From Castellaniella ginsengisoli (lineage in GTDB: Bacteria > Pseudomonadota > Gammaproteobacteria > Burkholderiales > Burkholderiaceae_B), in NCBI RefSeq assembly GCF_039523235.1, contig NZ_BAAAEX010000013.1: a stretch of DNA of 64,000 bases. One strand, given 5' to 3'. The notes beneath the pieces are model-generated. The model was given only the letters and a program-made list of their open reading frames with translations, was not told the DNA's origin and did not search any database. This document shows positions 32,844 to 42,991 of this stretch, piece by piece. Numbering within the stretch: position 1 is the first letter of the stretch; every line of letters begins with the position of its first letter. Both the position numbers and the translations under genes were made by a program.

Positions 32844-34984
32844 TGGGAATCCCCGCCTTCCTGCGGAGAATCGTCATCAGCTTCCGCTTCCGATCCTGCC
32901 CAATCGCTGGTGATTTTATCCCAATCGATTGGGCGAGGTTCTTCGTTGGTCCAGACCTTCCAGAAATCCGGGTCGTCAGATTCCGGTCTTTGACCGTCCT
33001 CAAGATGTTTCACCTCAACGAGCGCGGGTACCTTTGAGGCAATGCCCAGGAGAATGCAATGGCGTGTGGGCAGGCTGGGCAGTTCCCGAAGCAGTCCGCG
33101 TGCATTATCAGGAACCAAACGGGAGATCAGCTCTTGATCCCGATCATTCGTAATCCGGTGAAGAAGGAAGGAATTACATTGAGACAGCACGGTTTCGGAT
33201 AGCTCGGAAGGCCTCTGTGACGACAGTACAAGCCCCAATCCGAACTTGCGCCCCTCTCTCGCGACTCGTTCAAAAATCCCTCGACACATATCAGCAGGGC
33301 TTGGGATTTCATCTCCGCGAGGGAGCCGCTTCGCTACGAACGTGTGTGCCTCTTCCAGAACAAGTACGGTGGGTAGGTTCTGGTTATTGAGTTTCCGGTA
33401 ACGCTGCAGTGATTCCAGTATCAGCCGTGATGAAACGGCGATCACAAGATGGAGAATTTCATAAGGAACAAGGGACAGGTCTATTACGGCAACAGGACCG
33501 TTTCCACCACCGTCGGAGCCGACATGAAGATCAAGCCAATCTTTCAAAGATACAGAGGAATCGGGGTTAATGACGCCATTCATTCTCGGATCTGACATGA
33601 TCCCTTTGATCCGCATCGTCAGAGTAGAGATGAATTGGGACGCCGAGCCACCTTCTTGCATTGCCAAGGATTCAAGATGTTCAGCCAAAATCTGAGGATC
33701 AAAAGGCAATGGGCTGTCTTCGTTTACCGATCCAGCATTTTCGCCTTGAGGAAATCCCTGGAATATATTCTGAAGCCATTGGCCGACCGAAGATAAATCG
33801 GTATCACCAAAGTCATTGAAACCAGTCCTTCCATCCCGACCTGTCCACATTCTGTTGTCGATGATTTGCTTGATTACGGCGGCAGCTCTTTCAGTACGAG
33901 TTTTAATATCTCCCGAAAGTTCCTGGGCATAGGTTGAAACATCTTCCCAAAAACGAGTAAGCTGCTGGCCGCAATTATTGCTGCTCTGAAAACCAATAGC
34001 GCCGGTTCCGGCGTATTGAAGAAGAAAAGAATCCAGCGATTTGCATCTTGCAAATAACCGGTTTTCTATGGTGAGCGTTATTTGCTTATTCGATCTTAGA
34101 TTTCGCAATGCTTCTTGCAACAACGGCCTTTGAGCGCGTGGTGCCGCCTGGGCAACTGTTGCCCACTCCGAGCTATTCCACATCCAGGCAGGTAGAGTGA
34201 ATTCTGCGGCATCGGAGTTGGTAAGCGGTGGAACCTGAAATACCCTACAGCCCGCTCCCAAATCCTGAAAACATTTCGAATACTCACCATTAGGATCAAG
34301 GATTATGAACCGAGCGTTTGGATTGGCTTGTCCGTTTTGAGCTTCCTCGGCTCCCTCAGGAATCTCGGGTTTCTTTAAAGATTTCTGAGCCGATTCAACG
34401 GCAGACCGCACCAAGGCTGCCAAGGTGCAAGACTTACCGCTACCGGTGTTACCCAAAACGGCAAGATGGCGGCCAAACAGCTTGTCAGGGTCAACCGCGA
34501 TTGGAGCATCATGTGCGATAGGACAGGTTCCCAGAGGAACTCGGCTATCCTTTCCTTGGCCGGTAACTATGGCAATGGTTTGCTCCCTTGTTGGCAGAAT
34601 TACTGGATCACCAACTGAGGGGAAACTCTGGACACCTCTCTCGAGCCGCCATTTATTCTTTTCCGAAAGCAGGGTTCCAATCGGACACACCGCCATTTTT
34701 CGCAGCGGGAATGGCAGGTCGATCAGGCCGAAATCCTTGAGCCCTTGTCGTTTGGGATAGGCCGATCTTTCCACGCCCAGCCACACGACGATCCCGACGA
34801 CCGCCCCGGATTCGTTGGGCAGCAGAACGAAACTGTTTATTCTCGGAAAGGGTGTCGGGACGCCGGTGTTGAGGGCGGTATTTCTGGGAGAATCGATATC
34901 CAGCAACACCTTGATTTCATCTGGGGCAACGCTCTCCACCGTCCCGATTGTCAGGGATGAAATCTTGGAGATCGGTGAGGTCAT
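32840..34984 (-). CDS. HerA/FtsK-like ATPase (DUF87) of the defence operon
   Basis: Hexameric DNA-translocase-type ATPase. The 714-residue protein has an N-terminal beta-barrel HAS-like domain (about 1-100), Walker A GNTGSGKS (178-185), FIILDPNGEY typical of HerA, Walker B VLEEAH (542-547) and the SSQRPSELSETVLSQCNS sensor region. It overlaps the SIR2 stop by 4 bp upstream and the sbcD start by 4 bp downstream. HerA paired with SIR2 is an established anti-phage module (SIR2-HerA, Nezha), and HerA paired with NurA-type or Mre11-type nucleases acts in archaeal end resection. Here the gene lies between both kinds of partner. GC content of this gene is among the lowest in the operon. Confidence 0.88.
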   Translation of the reverse strand: MTSPISKISSLTIGTVESVAPDEIKVLLDIDSPRNTALNTGVPTPFPRINSFVLLPNESGAVVGIVVWLGVERSAYPKRQGLKDFGLIDLPFPLRKMAVCPIGTLLSEKNKWRLERGVQSFPSVGDPVILPTREQTIAIVTGQGKDSRVPLGTCPIAHDAPIAVDPDKLFGRHLAVLGNTGSGKSCTLAALVRSAVESAQKSLKKPEIPEGAEEAQNGQANPNARFIILDPNGEYSKCFQDLGAGCRVFQVPPLTNSDAAEFTLPAWMWNSSEWATVAQAAPRAQRPLLQEALRNLRSNKQITLTIENRLFARCKSLDSFLLQYAGTGAIGFQSSNNCGQQLTRFWEDVSTYAQELSGDIKTRTERAAAVIKQIIDNRMWTGRDGRTGFNDFGDTDLSSVGQWLQNIFQGFPQGENAGSVNEDSPLPFDPQILAEHLESLAMQEGGSASQFISTLTMRIKGIMSDPRMNGVINPDSSVSLKDWLDLHVGSDGGGNGPVAVIDLSLVPYEILHLVIAVSSRLILESLQRYRKLNNQNLPTVLVLEEAHTFVAKRLPRGDEIPSPADMCRGIFERVAREGRKFGLGLVLSSQRPSELSETVLSQCNSFLLHRITNDRDQELISRLVPDNARGLLRELPSLPTRHCILLGIASKVPALVEVKHLEDGQRPESDDPDFWKVWTNEEPRPIDWDKITSDWAGSEAEADDDSPQEGGDSQ

Positions 34985-36312
34985 GCCTCGTCCTCCTCGT
35001 CTTTATGGGAGGAAGGTTCCCAACCCCGGTTTCGAAGCAATTCGGTCTGCCGGATGGTGATGCGGTCTATCGCTGGCTTCGGAAGGTAGTTTTCGACCAA
35101 GGTCGGCATGTTCCCAAAGTGCGGTCCGATCAATAACGATATCTGCGCTTTTCTGCCGACGTGCTTGCAGAAGGAGCTAATCCGCCCCCCTTCATCACCG
35201 AAGGAAATAATGACCAAATGCGTCGATGGAATCGTCAGCATGTCGGCGATGGTGCGGTTGATGTGCTCGTCACCAAAGCCATACCCATAGGTGACAAGCA
35301 CCGAGTTCGGGCGGCAGACCGCAGCCGCATAATCGCGGAACAACTCGACGTATGGGTATTCGGATGTCTCCCGGTCCTTGGCCGAGTTCGGGTAGATCAT
35401 CACGGAATCGCTTGGCTGGTCGTTGATCGCTGGATGGTCATCCTGCGGGCCGAATGGCAGACCAACCTTTCTTACAAAGCTATTTCGGTAAACCCAGTCC
35501 AATGACCCGTGCAGCTTGGTAAGACGAACTACGCCCTCCAGGTAACGTGGCTCACCACGTATGCCAGGTGGGTTGTAGTGCATATCGATGTCCAAGCGAG
35601 AAGACCTGAAAATCGGTTCAAGGCATCCGACGAAGCGATCAAGCAAGTGAAGACCCGCCAGATCTGCACCATATTCGATCAACCGGTCGTAATTGGTCGT
35701 AAAGATATGGAGGCGCTCCCTTGTTGCTGTCCGGCTAGAGAAGCTGAGCAGGAAAGAGACGAGCATGACAAGCGGATCGAGCTTCTCCGAAGCTTCTTCC
35801 CCGGCTGCAGGTTCTGCATCTGCTGGTTCTGGTGCCGCGCATTTTTCGACCGCTGATTTCAGATCCCGCTCGGTTTTGGAGATACCGTTCAGAAACTTTT
35901 TGAACAAAGCATCAAGGGCGGAGATGACCTCGGTATGACGGTCATCGCCCAGAATTTTCAAACCTTGGGCCAACGAGTTGGCGGCCCGGATCTGATCCTC
36001 AATATTTGCCTCGCCGCGTCCCATAGCCACAGCGGCCTGCTGGGCGGCATCCTTTAGCTTGTCGTCCAGTGGGAAGCCACCATAGTCACAAGCCATGTCG
36101 GCTGCGCTAGTTCCAGCCTGATATGAAACTGCCTTTGTGAAACCGCTGCCAAGCAAGAGAGCAAGATGCTCGCTCTGAAAAACAGCCGCCAGCCAGGGCT
36201 CAATGTGCTTTTTCTGGAGCTCGATGTTTTTGCTGTCATCCGGGTTCTGGACATCGAGGTTTTCCTCGTTCCCGATGCGATAAACGTGAGTTCCCCATGT
36301 GTTTTTGCTCAT
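34981..36312 (-). CDS. SIR2-family NAD-hydrolase-like defence protein
   Basis: The 443-residue protein shows SIR2 fold motifs: LLLGSGFT (52-59), IFTTNYDR (203-210), LTKLHGSLDW with the catalytic-type histidine (264-273), and GYGFGDEHIN (343-352). SIR2 defence proteins deplete NAD+ to abort infection, or cleave nucleic acids with a HerA partner. The pattern TTNYD...KLHGSLDW...GFGD is that of the defence branch, not of deacetylases, and there is no zinc ribbon. An acidic, Ala/Pro-rich linker spans about 155-180. Its ATG overlaps the stop of the Res-like gene by 4 bp, and its end overlaps the herA start. Confidence 0.87.
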   Translation of the reverse strand: MSKNTWGTHVYRIGNEENLDVQNPDDSKNIELQKKHIEPWLAAVFQSEHLALLLGSGFTKAVSYQAGTSAADMACDYGGFPLDDKLKDAAQQAAVAMGRGEANIEDQIRAANSLAQGLKILGDDRHTEVISALDALFKKFLNGISKTERDLKSAVEKCAAPEPADAEPAAGEEASEKLDPLVMLVSFLLSFSSRTATRERLHIFTTNYDRLIEYGADLAGLHLLDRFVGCLEPIFRSSRLDIDMHYNPPGIRGEPRYLEGVVRLTKLHGSLDWVYRNSFVRKVGLPFGPQDDHPAINDQPSDSVMIYPNSAKDRETSEYPYVELFRDYAAAVCRPNSVLVTYGYGFGDEHINRTIADMLTIPSTHLVIISFGDEGGRISSFCKHVGRKAQISLLIGPHFGNMPTLVENYLPKPAIDRITIRQTELLRNRGWEPSSHKDEEDEA

Positions 36313-39300
36313 TTCACCATCCCTCTCAGCCGGGCAAACAGCTTGTCGATATACCTGTCACGATCATTGGTCATGAACAGCACGTGCATTTCCTCGAGCT
36401 CGTCCTGTGTGTTGTCCCATTTCAGTTGCGGGTATCGCGTCCAGGAAAGAATGAAGCTGTTGAGGATCACGGTTGGATCTTTCAGCCGTTGCTCAACATC
36501 CTTGATCCGCTTGTGGAACAGAACCTTCTCGCTGGCGGGGCCTTCGTGTAAAAGGCCGTGCGGCTCGATGAAGGTGACGTATTGTTTCCCGTCAATCAAC
36601 ATCCACAGAATGAAATCGGGGTGAAAATTGCCCGCCTCGAAGAATCCCACGCCTTTACCCCGGCTCATGTTTCTGAGCAGGAAGAGTTCCATTCCATCCT
36701 TTTCCAGAGCGGCTTTGTGTCCATCGCACCAGCTCTTCAGATCGGTGACAAACTGATATTCGCTCTCGTTGAGGGCGACAGGCAGGATGGTGATTTTCCC
36801 ACCGCGCCGAACGTGAAAAAGCGGCTGAAACAGGTGCTTGCCGAAATTGCAGGCGTTCAGATCACCAACCTTCAGCAGATCATCCCTCTTCTGCTCCAGA
36901 TCCTTCTTGATCTGTTGAATCCCCTGAATGACCTGTTCTTCATCGCCATCCACGATGAGCTGATAGAACTCTTCCTGCGGGATGTTGTCATCATCAGGCG
37001 TCAGGTCGCGTAGCTCCAGACGCGGCTCGATGTATTCCCGTTTGCGATAGTTGTAGTAGTGATCGCAGTAGCGCTTCAGAAGCTCTGACGCCACCTGCTG
37101 CAGCAAGAGCACGCCATCAAAGGTTGTCGGGTTCAGGCGGGTCTCGGGCAGGTAGAGGGTGTACCAGTTCGGGTCCCCCAGCAGACGTTGAATGCCATCC
37201 TTGGTGATGTTGAAGTTGTACCAGCTCCGTTCGCGCTTGAACCGCTCCAGCTCGAAAAAGAGCGTGTCATAATCCAGCAGAGCCAAATGCTGTTCACGTA
37301 ACGACACCTTGTCCTTCTGGGTCGCCAGGGATGTACCGCGTGACTGCATGGCCTGAATGCGCGGGTACCAGTCGGCGACTACCGTGTTGTGCGTCATGTA
37401 GTCCGGGATATCCCCGACAGTGGGCACCGCCGCATCTTTCTTGAAGTCGTATTCCTTGCCGTCCGAGGCCTTCCGCTTAGGGCGGAGGATTTTAAGCTTC
37501 TTGCCGAAGTCATAGGTGACATTGAGCGGGATGGTAATGATCTTGCGGCGCTCGTTGCCCGGTAAGCCTTCCTCTTTGAGGAACTCGCGGAACTTTTCCA
37601 TGAAGTCGGCTTCGATGCCGAACACGTTGAGGGTTTCCAATTCCTCGATGAAGGTCGGCCGAAGCGGCGCATGGGAATGGCCGCTGCGCTTGAGGCTCCA
37701 CTCATAACCCTTCAAGCGGACACCGCGCCCAAAGAGCTGAATGATCTGCGAGCCTTCCGAGCGCCCGACATGCATCAGGCCCATGGTGCTGACGCGCCAG
37801 CAGTCCCAGCCTTCAACGAATTTCTTTGAGCCGATAAGCAGGTTGACCGGTGACGTGGAGTCCTTCACGGAGGCGAACATCGCCTCGGTAAAATCACTGT
37901 CTTCCACGGTCAGTCGTGTGCCATTCTGTGCCGCTACCTCGGCCACGTGGTCGCACAGGCTCTTGGCATCACCGACGTTGATCAGACCGAAGGCCGTCTC
38001 GCTCGTGCCCACACGCAAGGCCACTTCCCCGGATTCGCCTTTGATGCGATCCAGTGACAAATGCCCGCCTGCGGCATGGTTGAACAACCTGGCGAGAATA
38101 TCCCGGTAGAGGGCTTCAACGGTTTCACCGCCATTCATGGCCCGGGCCAGATAGGTAAAGGCCCCAGCAAAGATGTCGTTCCCATCCTTGTCCAGCAGGC
38201 CGGTATCCTGGCCTTTACCGGTGAGGATCTCGTGGATGCGCCGCGTCGCCGCTTGGCTGTTGTCGAGGAAGTCGGCGATAAACTGGATGATGAGCGCCAC
38301 GTCGGTGGCCACGATTTGTTCATCCTTGCTCATCTTTCCCGATGAAACCGTGCTGCCGACAAAGACCCACAGCGGCTTTTCCAGATTGAACGGCTCGAAA
38401 TCTTTCGCCTTTTCCTCGTAGATTCGGAGCTGCTGATAGAACTTCAGCAGACAGGCTGTCATATAGATCGACTGCGTCTCTTCGAATGACCCTGGCAGGT
38501 TCAGGATCTGATAATCCTTGCCGAAACCGTCCTCATAGAACCACCGGTAGGAGTAATCGAAAACGACCGTCTTGGCGTAGCTGTTCTCAAAATCGGCATT
38601 GCCTGATGCCTGAACCGCCTGCTCGAAGGTGGCCGAATACTCGAAGGTGAATCCCTTGGCGCAGAGATCGGACCGCCGTGTAAACCAGACGCCTTGCTCT
38701 TTGCCGCTCATGCCACGATGACCCTCGTCAACCAGAAGCAGGTTCTGATCTCCCAGGCTTCGCGTGGCGATGGTGTTCGGCCCCTCCTGATCAGCCAGCT
38801 TGGTAATCTCCAGCACATCCACACGCTCAAGGCCCTGGGCCAGGCCGAACAGGCCACCACGTGATTGCAGGTAGCTGCCTGCAGAAATATCGCTCTCCCG
38901 GAATTCGGTGATGTGTTGCTCTGAGAGACGCTCGTTGGGCGTCAGCAGGATGACACGGGAGAGTTCTTTATCCTTCCCATGCTTTGCGGCGTAGTGCCGG
39001 TATTGCAGCAGGTTGACGTGCATCAGCAGCGTCTTGCCGCTGCCGGTGGCGTTCTGCATGCAGAGCTTGTTCAGGTCATCCTCGTTGTAAGGCAGCACAT
39101 CGGCGTAATCGTCCCAGTGGCGGTTGAAACGTTCAACGAATGCATTGAGATCGGCGAGCATCCCTTCACGATTGCCAAAAAAGCGGTCCAGGTAAATCTC
39201 AACAAAGATCAGGGTCAGCCATTGGTAGTATTTCCACCCAATCGGGCGGTGGCGTTTTTCGTTGATCTCCTGGGTATGGCGAACAATGTTCTGCTCATAG

Positions 39301-39659
39301 GTCAAGAGCATGTCCCGACTGATGCGAAAGCCCGGGAAATCAGCCGTTGGATCGGCATGGCTGAAGAGCGGGCTATCGCCGAGATGGTGGTAGAAGAAAT
39401 GCAGATTATCCTTGTCCAACCCTTCCAGGCGCGGATCACGGATGGGTTCGGCCAACTTGTGAAAGGGGCGAACCACTTTGCCATTTACTTTGTGTTCGGC
39501 GAGCGGATCGATGCCGAACAGGCTTATGAGCCATTGATTCAGAATCAACTTATTTCTAAATCTGTGACTTTTACCCGGTTTTGCTTTTTTACCCATACCA
39601 CCCACCTCGAATTTGAAGCCGCATTGAGGGCATTCAACAAGTTTTGCCGACTCTGACAT
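36309..39659 (-). CDS. type III restriction (Res)-like DEAD/DEAH helicase with C-terminal nuclease-like domain
   Basis: A 1116-residue SF2 helicase. The N-terminus has a single CPQC knuckle (10-13). Motif I is ATGSGKT (204-210), motif II DEGH (311-314), motif III YSATF (341-345). A helicase C lobe contains LIGSKKFVEGWDCWRVSTMG and IIQLFGRGVRLKG. The C-terminus (FHPDFILWMLIDG...FIEPHG, about 1012-1035) looks like a PD-(D/E)XK nuclease with D1015 and E1032. The position expected for the catalytic lysine is H1034, so activity may be altered. It follows the methyltransferase by 3 bp and overlaps SIR2 by 4 bp. Family knowledge suggests it cleaves or translocates on DNA that lacks the partner's methylation. 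Confidence 0.85.
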   Translation of the reverse strand: MSESAKLVECPQCGFKFEVGGMGKKAKPGKSHRFRNKLILNQWLISLFGIDPLAEHKVNGKVVRPFHKLAEPIRDPRLEGLDKDNLHFFYHHLGDSPLFSHADPTADFPGFRISRDMLLTYEQNIVRHTQEINEKRHRPIGWKYYQWLTLIFVEIYLDRFFGNREGMLADLNAFVERFNRHWDDYADVLPYNEDDLNKLCMQNATGSGKTLLMHVNLLQYRHYAAKHGKDKELSRVILLTPNERLSEQHITEFRESDISAGSYLQSRGGLFGLAQGLERVDVLEITKLADQEGPNTIATRSLGDQNLLLVDEGHRGMSGKEQGVWFTRRSDLCAKGFTFEYSATFEQAVQASGNADFENSYAKTVVFDYSYRWFYEDGFGKDYQILNLPGSFEETQSIYMTACLLKFYQQLRIYEEKAKDFEPFNLEKPLWVFVGSTVSSGKMSKDEQIVATDVALIIQFIADFLDNSQAATRRIHEILTGKGQDTGLLDKDGNDIFAGAFTYLARAMNGGETVEALYRDILARLFNHAAGGHLSLDRIKGESGEVALRVGTSETAFGLINVGDAKSLCDHVAEVAAQNGTRLTVEDSDFTEAMFASVKDSTSPVNLLIGSKKFVEGWDCWRVSTMGLMHVGRSEGSQIIQLFGRGVRLKGYEWSLKRSGHSHAPLRPTFIEELETLNVFGIEADFMEKFREFLKEEGLPGNERRKIITIPLNVTYDFGKKLKILRPKRKASDGKEYDFKKDAAVPTVGDIPDYMTHNTVVADWYPRIQAMQSRGTSLATQKDKVSLREQHLALLDYDTLFFELERFKRERSWYNFNITKDGIQRLLGDPNWYTLYLPETRLNPTTFDGVLLLQQVASELLKRYCDHYYNYRKREYIEPRLELRDLTPDDDNIPQEEFYQLIVDGDEEQVIQGIQQIKKDLEQKRDDLLKVGDLNACNFGKHLFQPLFHVRRGGKITILPVALNESEYQFVTDLKSWCDGHKAALEKDGMELFLLRNMSRGKGVGFFEAGNFHPDFILWMLIDGKQYVTFIEPHGLLHEGPASEKVLFHKRIKDVEQRLKDPTVILNSFILSWTRYPQLKWDNTQDELEEMHVLFMTNDRDRYIDKLFARLRGMVK

Positions 39660-39662
39660 GAA

Positions 39663-42600
39663 TCACGCACCTTCTACATCCCACATGCGCTTCATGAACT
39701 CTTCTTCGATGAGGCGGACCTTCCAGGTGTCGTCGGCAAGCGCGAGATTAGGCAGATTGTTGCTGCCGTTGACGTAGATGGTGTCGAACTCGAAATCGCG
39801 GGTGCTGATGCGGTTCTTCTGGAACCATTCATCCAACATCAGGTTGTCCTGCTCGATGTCGTCGGTGAGCTTGCGCCAGACGATCAGGACCTTTTCCCGC
39901 TGGCCATTGTTGGGATTGGCCGGGTCCTTGGGCACCCAGCCTTCGACCTTACGGAACCACCACGGGCCGCCCTCAATCTGGCGGATGCGACCATCCACCA
40001 CCAGCTTGGTGTGTTGATCTTCGGGCAATTCCGGGTCCGTGATGCGTTTGAAGGTCGCTTGGAAGGTTTGCGGCACGGATGTGTGCAGCACGCGCAGGCC
40101 GATCAGATAGTTGAAAGTCTCGATCAGGTCGACCGCACGGTTGGCGTACTCGTCCGTCCCCGACTTTTTGACATCCAGAGTGTAGGCGGTCGGATTGGAA
40201 AAGGCATCAATATTGAGCAACGACTGACTACCCCGTGTCTCCACATCCAACAGGTAGCGGAGCATGTAGTCTTCCTTGAGCGACGGATTGGCAGCTACCG
40301 CCTTTTTGCGCTGGGGGTTGTGGCCGAGGCGCAGGTTGTTGAGCGTGTCCTCGTAGGATTCCAGGCGGATGTATTTGAAGCAGTTAGAAATTCCATCAGT
40401 CCTAGATGTCGGTTTTCCATCACTCCAAGAATTGGAATAAATGGCCTTTTGAACACGCGGCTTGGTGGCTGTATCAAAGTAGTCACCCATTTCCACTAAG
40501 ACGTATTTTCTTTTCCCATTATCGCTTCTATTCAGATTTAGTACTGCGTGACCCGTTGTTCCTGACCCAGCAAAGTAGTCAAGGATGGTAGCCCTGTGAT
40601 CACCAAATGTTTGTGCCCACAGCGCAGTTTCGACTGTATAGATCGATTTTGGATAGTCGAATGCTCCTCGGAGACCCAAGTCTCCAAGAACATTTGACCC
40701 ATGGATGCCAGCATTGAATTTGCTGTCTGTCCAATTGCTGAAGAGCGTTTCCCTTTTCCCATCGTGATCTATCGTTTGATAAACCGTCCCACGGTCAGAA
40801 ACGATAAGTTCGCCATCTTGGGCTCTTTTCTTTCCAGTCAAATGGCTAGAACGCCAAACACGCTCTTCACCTTTTGAGTTGATCGGGTAAATTCTCTGGT
40901 ACCCTTCGGCCGTATTCTCAGTAGGATATGCTTCCCCGAGAGGAACTGGCGGTTCAGCATCTACAATCCGATTAGTTCTTGGGTCCAGTAACAGGGCATA
41001 GAAACTCTTCCACCTGCCTGAGCGATAGTTGTTTTCTGCCGTTCCGCTCCGCATGAAGCTTCGCTCTTCCTGATAGTCATCTTTGGGTTGACCTAAATAG
41101 GATGGGGCATTCGCCGGGCTGCAAAGAATCAAATATTCGTGAGTCCTCGACAAGCGGCCGCCTGCTCCTTGAGGATGGTGATTGACTACAACCACAGAAC
41201 GTTCGAGTGTGGGGAATAAGCCGTCCAATAAAGCCGCCAGATTGACGAACTCGTAATCATCGATAGCTAATCCGAAAGAATAAGTATTTTGCCAAAATGC
41301 GGGTGTAATCCTCGCTACATTGGCAATTAAAGACAGCCAAGACGAATGCTTGTACTGATTCTTATAAATAATTTCGGAGTGAACAGTGTTGTAAGGTGGA
41401 TCGATGTATGTTGCGCGAACCTGCTTTCGGTATCTTTCCTCTATCAGTTTCAACGCCTGGAAATTTTCCGAATGAATCAGCAGGCCATCGCACTGCTCAT
41501 CGAAGTTCTCAATCGATGCCACCAGCCGTGCTTTGAAGCTGTCATCGAAGAAGCGGGTATCCAGCACCAGCCTGTTGTTGGCCTTGAGGAACTCGACCGT
41601 CAAAGGCCGCGAGAACCCCGGGCTATGCAAGTCGGCCTGGATTTCGTCGATGGCGAACAGCTTGATCCACTCTTCACACTGCGCCTCGTTTGCTGCTACT
41701 TCCGAGTAGAGCTCCTCGGGAACCCAGTCGAGGGTGACGCAATAGTTGGTTTCAATAATGAACTTCTTCTTGAGCCAGAGCTTTTTCTGGAAATCCTCAA
41801 GCTGAGACAGAAAGTCGATCAGTTTGCCCGCGATCTTGCGGAGCACCTTGAGCTTGGCCAGATAGCTTTCGACCGCAGGGGCTTCTGCGTTTTCAATGTC
41901 ATCGAGGCGCATGACCTCGTTCTTGATGTAGAAGTCCAGCTCCCGGCGTAGAAAGCCGCCCAGGTCCTTATGGATGAAATAGTCCATGGTGTTGCGGGCC
42001 GTGTACTGGTTCACGTACTTGGCCAGCACTGGGCGCTTCTTGTCGCTGTCGGTCGGAGCGGGGACCTTGAACAGACGCAGATATTCCGCGACCTGTTTTT
42101 CGTGTTCGCCACCGGCGGCAGCCATGGTCTGGAGACGCTCCAAAATGGTCTCCACCGCCTCGGCGTTGCGCTTATCCCGCCAGGTGCCTTCCTGGCCGGT
42201 TTTTTCCGGGTCGGGCCGGTATTCAAAATTGACGACCAGCTCGCCGGTTTCGGTCAGGGCGACGGGATTTTCGGCATGCAGGATGAAGAAGCGTTTATTG
42301 GCTTCGGAGGCCTTGACGTTGCTGTGCTCGCCCTCGGTGGCCTCAGTGATGCGGAAATGGACCTTGAGCGGCGATTCTTCCTCGGCCAGGCCTAAGCTAC
42401 CGGCAGCATCCCGCACATCTTTGGCCTGCCGCAAATCGAAGGTGAAGTTGGAAAAATACTCGGCGCTCTTGATGTAATACTGGTCGGCGTTGGCCCAGTG
42501 CAGTTTCACTTCCTCGCCGTTGTAAGGCACGGCAAAAGGCGCAGCCTTGCCGGATGTTTCCCGGGTGTAATAGCGGCGGGAGATAAAGTCGCCGTCGTCG

Positions 42601-42974
42601 TAGTAGCGCTCAAAGAAGCGATACAAGTGGTCATAAACATCGGCCTCGGCGCTGGCGGTATCCTTGATCGCATCCAGCGCGGCCTTGGCCTTTTTGACCG
42701 GCTCGGTCTCCTCCGGATTGGGAGCGCCGAAATCCTTGGCGGTCTGAATGGCCTTCTCATAGGCAGCCTGCAGCTCGGCCTTTCGGGCCTCGTCAATATC
42801 ACCGAAGGCATCCGCCACGATTTTCAGCAGGTCGGTGCCGATGAAGTCCTGAACTTCCTGCGCCTTGGCGTGCATGATTCGGTAAAAGCCGAAATCGAGG
42901 TCCGGCTGGTCAAGCTGGAACAGCTCGGAAAGCTTCTTCAATAGGCGGCTGCGAAGTTGTTCGGCAGATGGCAT
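39663..42974 (-). CDS. large adenine-type DNA methyltransferase (type III Mod-like)
   Basis: A 1103-residue protein. Motif IV is DPPY (about 525-528) and motif I is FAGSGTT (about 801-807). The catalytic motif before the AdoMet motif is the beta-class N6-adenine (or N4-cytosine) order seen in type III Mod subunits. It is much longer than classic Mod (about 650 residues), with an added helical N-terminal part of about 500 residues. The ATG at 42974 follows AGGAG; a frame opening at 43007 lies inside the SNF2 gene's end. It lies 17 bp after the SNF2 stop and 3 bp before the Res-like gene. It probably marks host or element DNA as self. The recognition sequence cannot be predicted. Confidence 0.88.
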   Translation of the reverse strand: MPSAEQLRSRLLKKLSELFQLDQPDLDFGFYRIMHAKAQEVQDFIGTDLLKIVADAFGDIDEARKAELQAAYEKAIQTAKDFGAPNPEETEPVKKAKAALDAIKDTASAEADVYDHLYRFFERYYDDGDFISRRYYTRETSGKAAPFAVPYNGEEVKLHWANADQYYIKSAEYFSNFTFDLRQAKDVRDAAGSLGLAEEESPLKVHFRITEATEGEHSNVKASEANKRFFILHAENPVALTETGELVVNFEYRPDPEKTGQEGTWRDKRNAEAVETILERLQTMAAAGGEHEKQVAEYLRLFKVPAPTDSDKKRPVLAKYVNQYTARNTMDYFIHKDLGGFLRRELDFYIKNEVMRLDDIENAEAPAVESYLAKLKVLRKIAGKLIDFLSQLEDFQKKLWLKKKFIIETNYCVTLDWVPEELYSEVAANEAQCEEWIKLFAIDEIQADLHSPGFSRPLTVEFLKANNRLVLDTRFFDDSFKARLVASIENFDEQCDGLLIHSENFQALKLIEERYRKQVRATYIDPPYNTVHSEIIYKNQYKHSSWLSLIANVARITPAFWQNTYSFGLAIDDYEFVNLAALLDGLFPTLERSVVVVNHHPQGAGGRLSRTHEYLILCSPANAPSYLGQPKDDYQEERSFMRSGTAENNYRSGRWKSFYALLLDPRTNRIVDAEPPVPLGEAYPTENTAEGYQRIYPINSKGEERVWRSSHLTGKKRAQDGELIVSDRGTVYQTIDHDGKRETLFSNWTDSKFNAGIHGSNVLGDLGLRGAFDYPKSIYTVETALWAQTFGDHRATILDYFAGSGTTGHAVLNLNRSDNGKRKYVLVEMGDYFDTATKPRVQKAIYSNSWSDGKPTSRTDGISNCFKYIRLESYEDTLNNLRLGHNPQRKKAVAANPSLKEDYMLRYLLDVETRGSQSLLNIDAFSNPTAYTLDVKKSGTDEYANRAVDLIETFNYLIGLRVLHTSVPQTFQATFKRITDPELPEDQHTKLVVDGRIRQIEGGPWWFRKVEGWVPKDPANPNNGQREKVLIVWRKLTDDIEQDNLMLDEWFQKNRISTRDFEFDTIYVNGSNNLPNLALADDTWKVRLIEEEFMKRMWDVEGA

Positions 42975-42991
42975 GGTTATCTCCTGATTCC

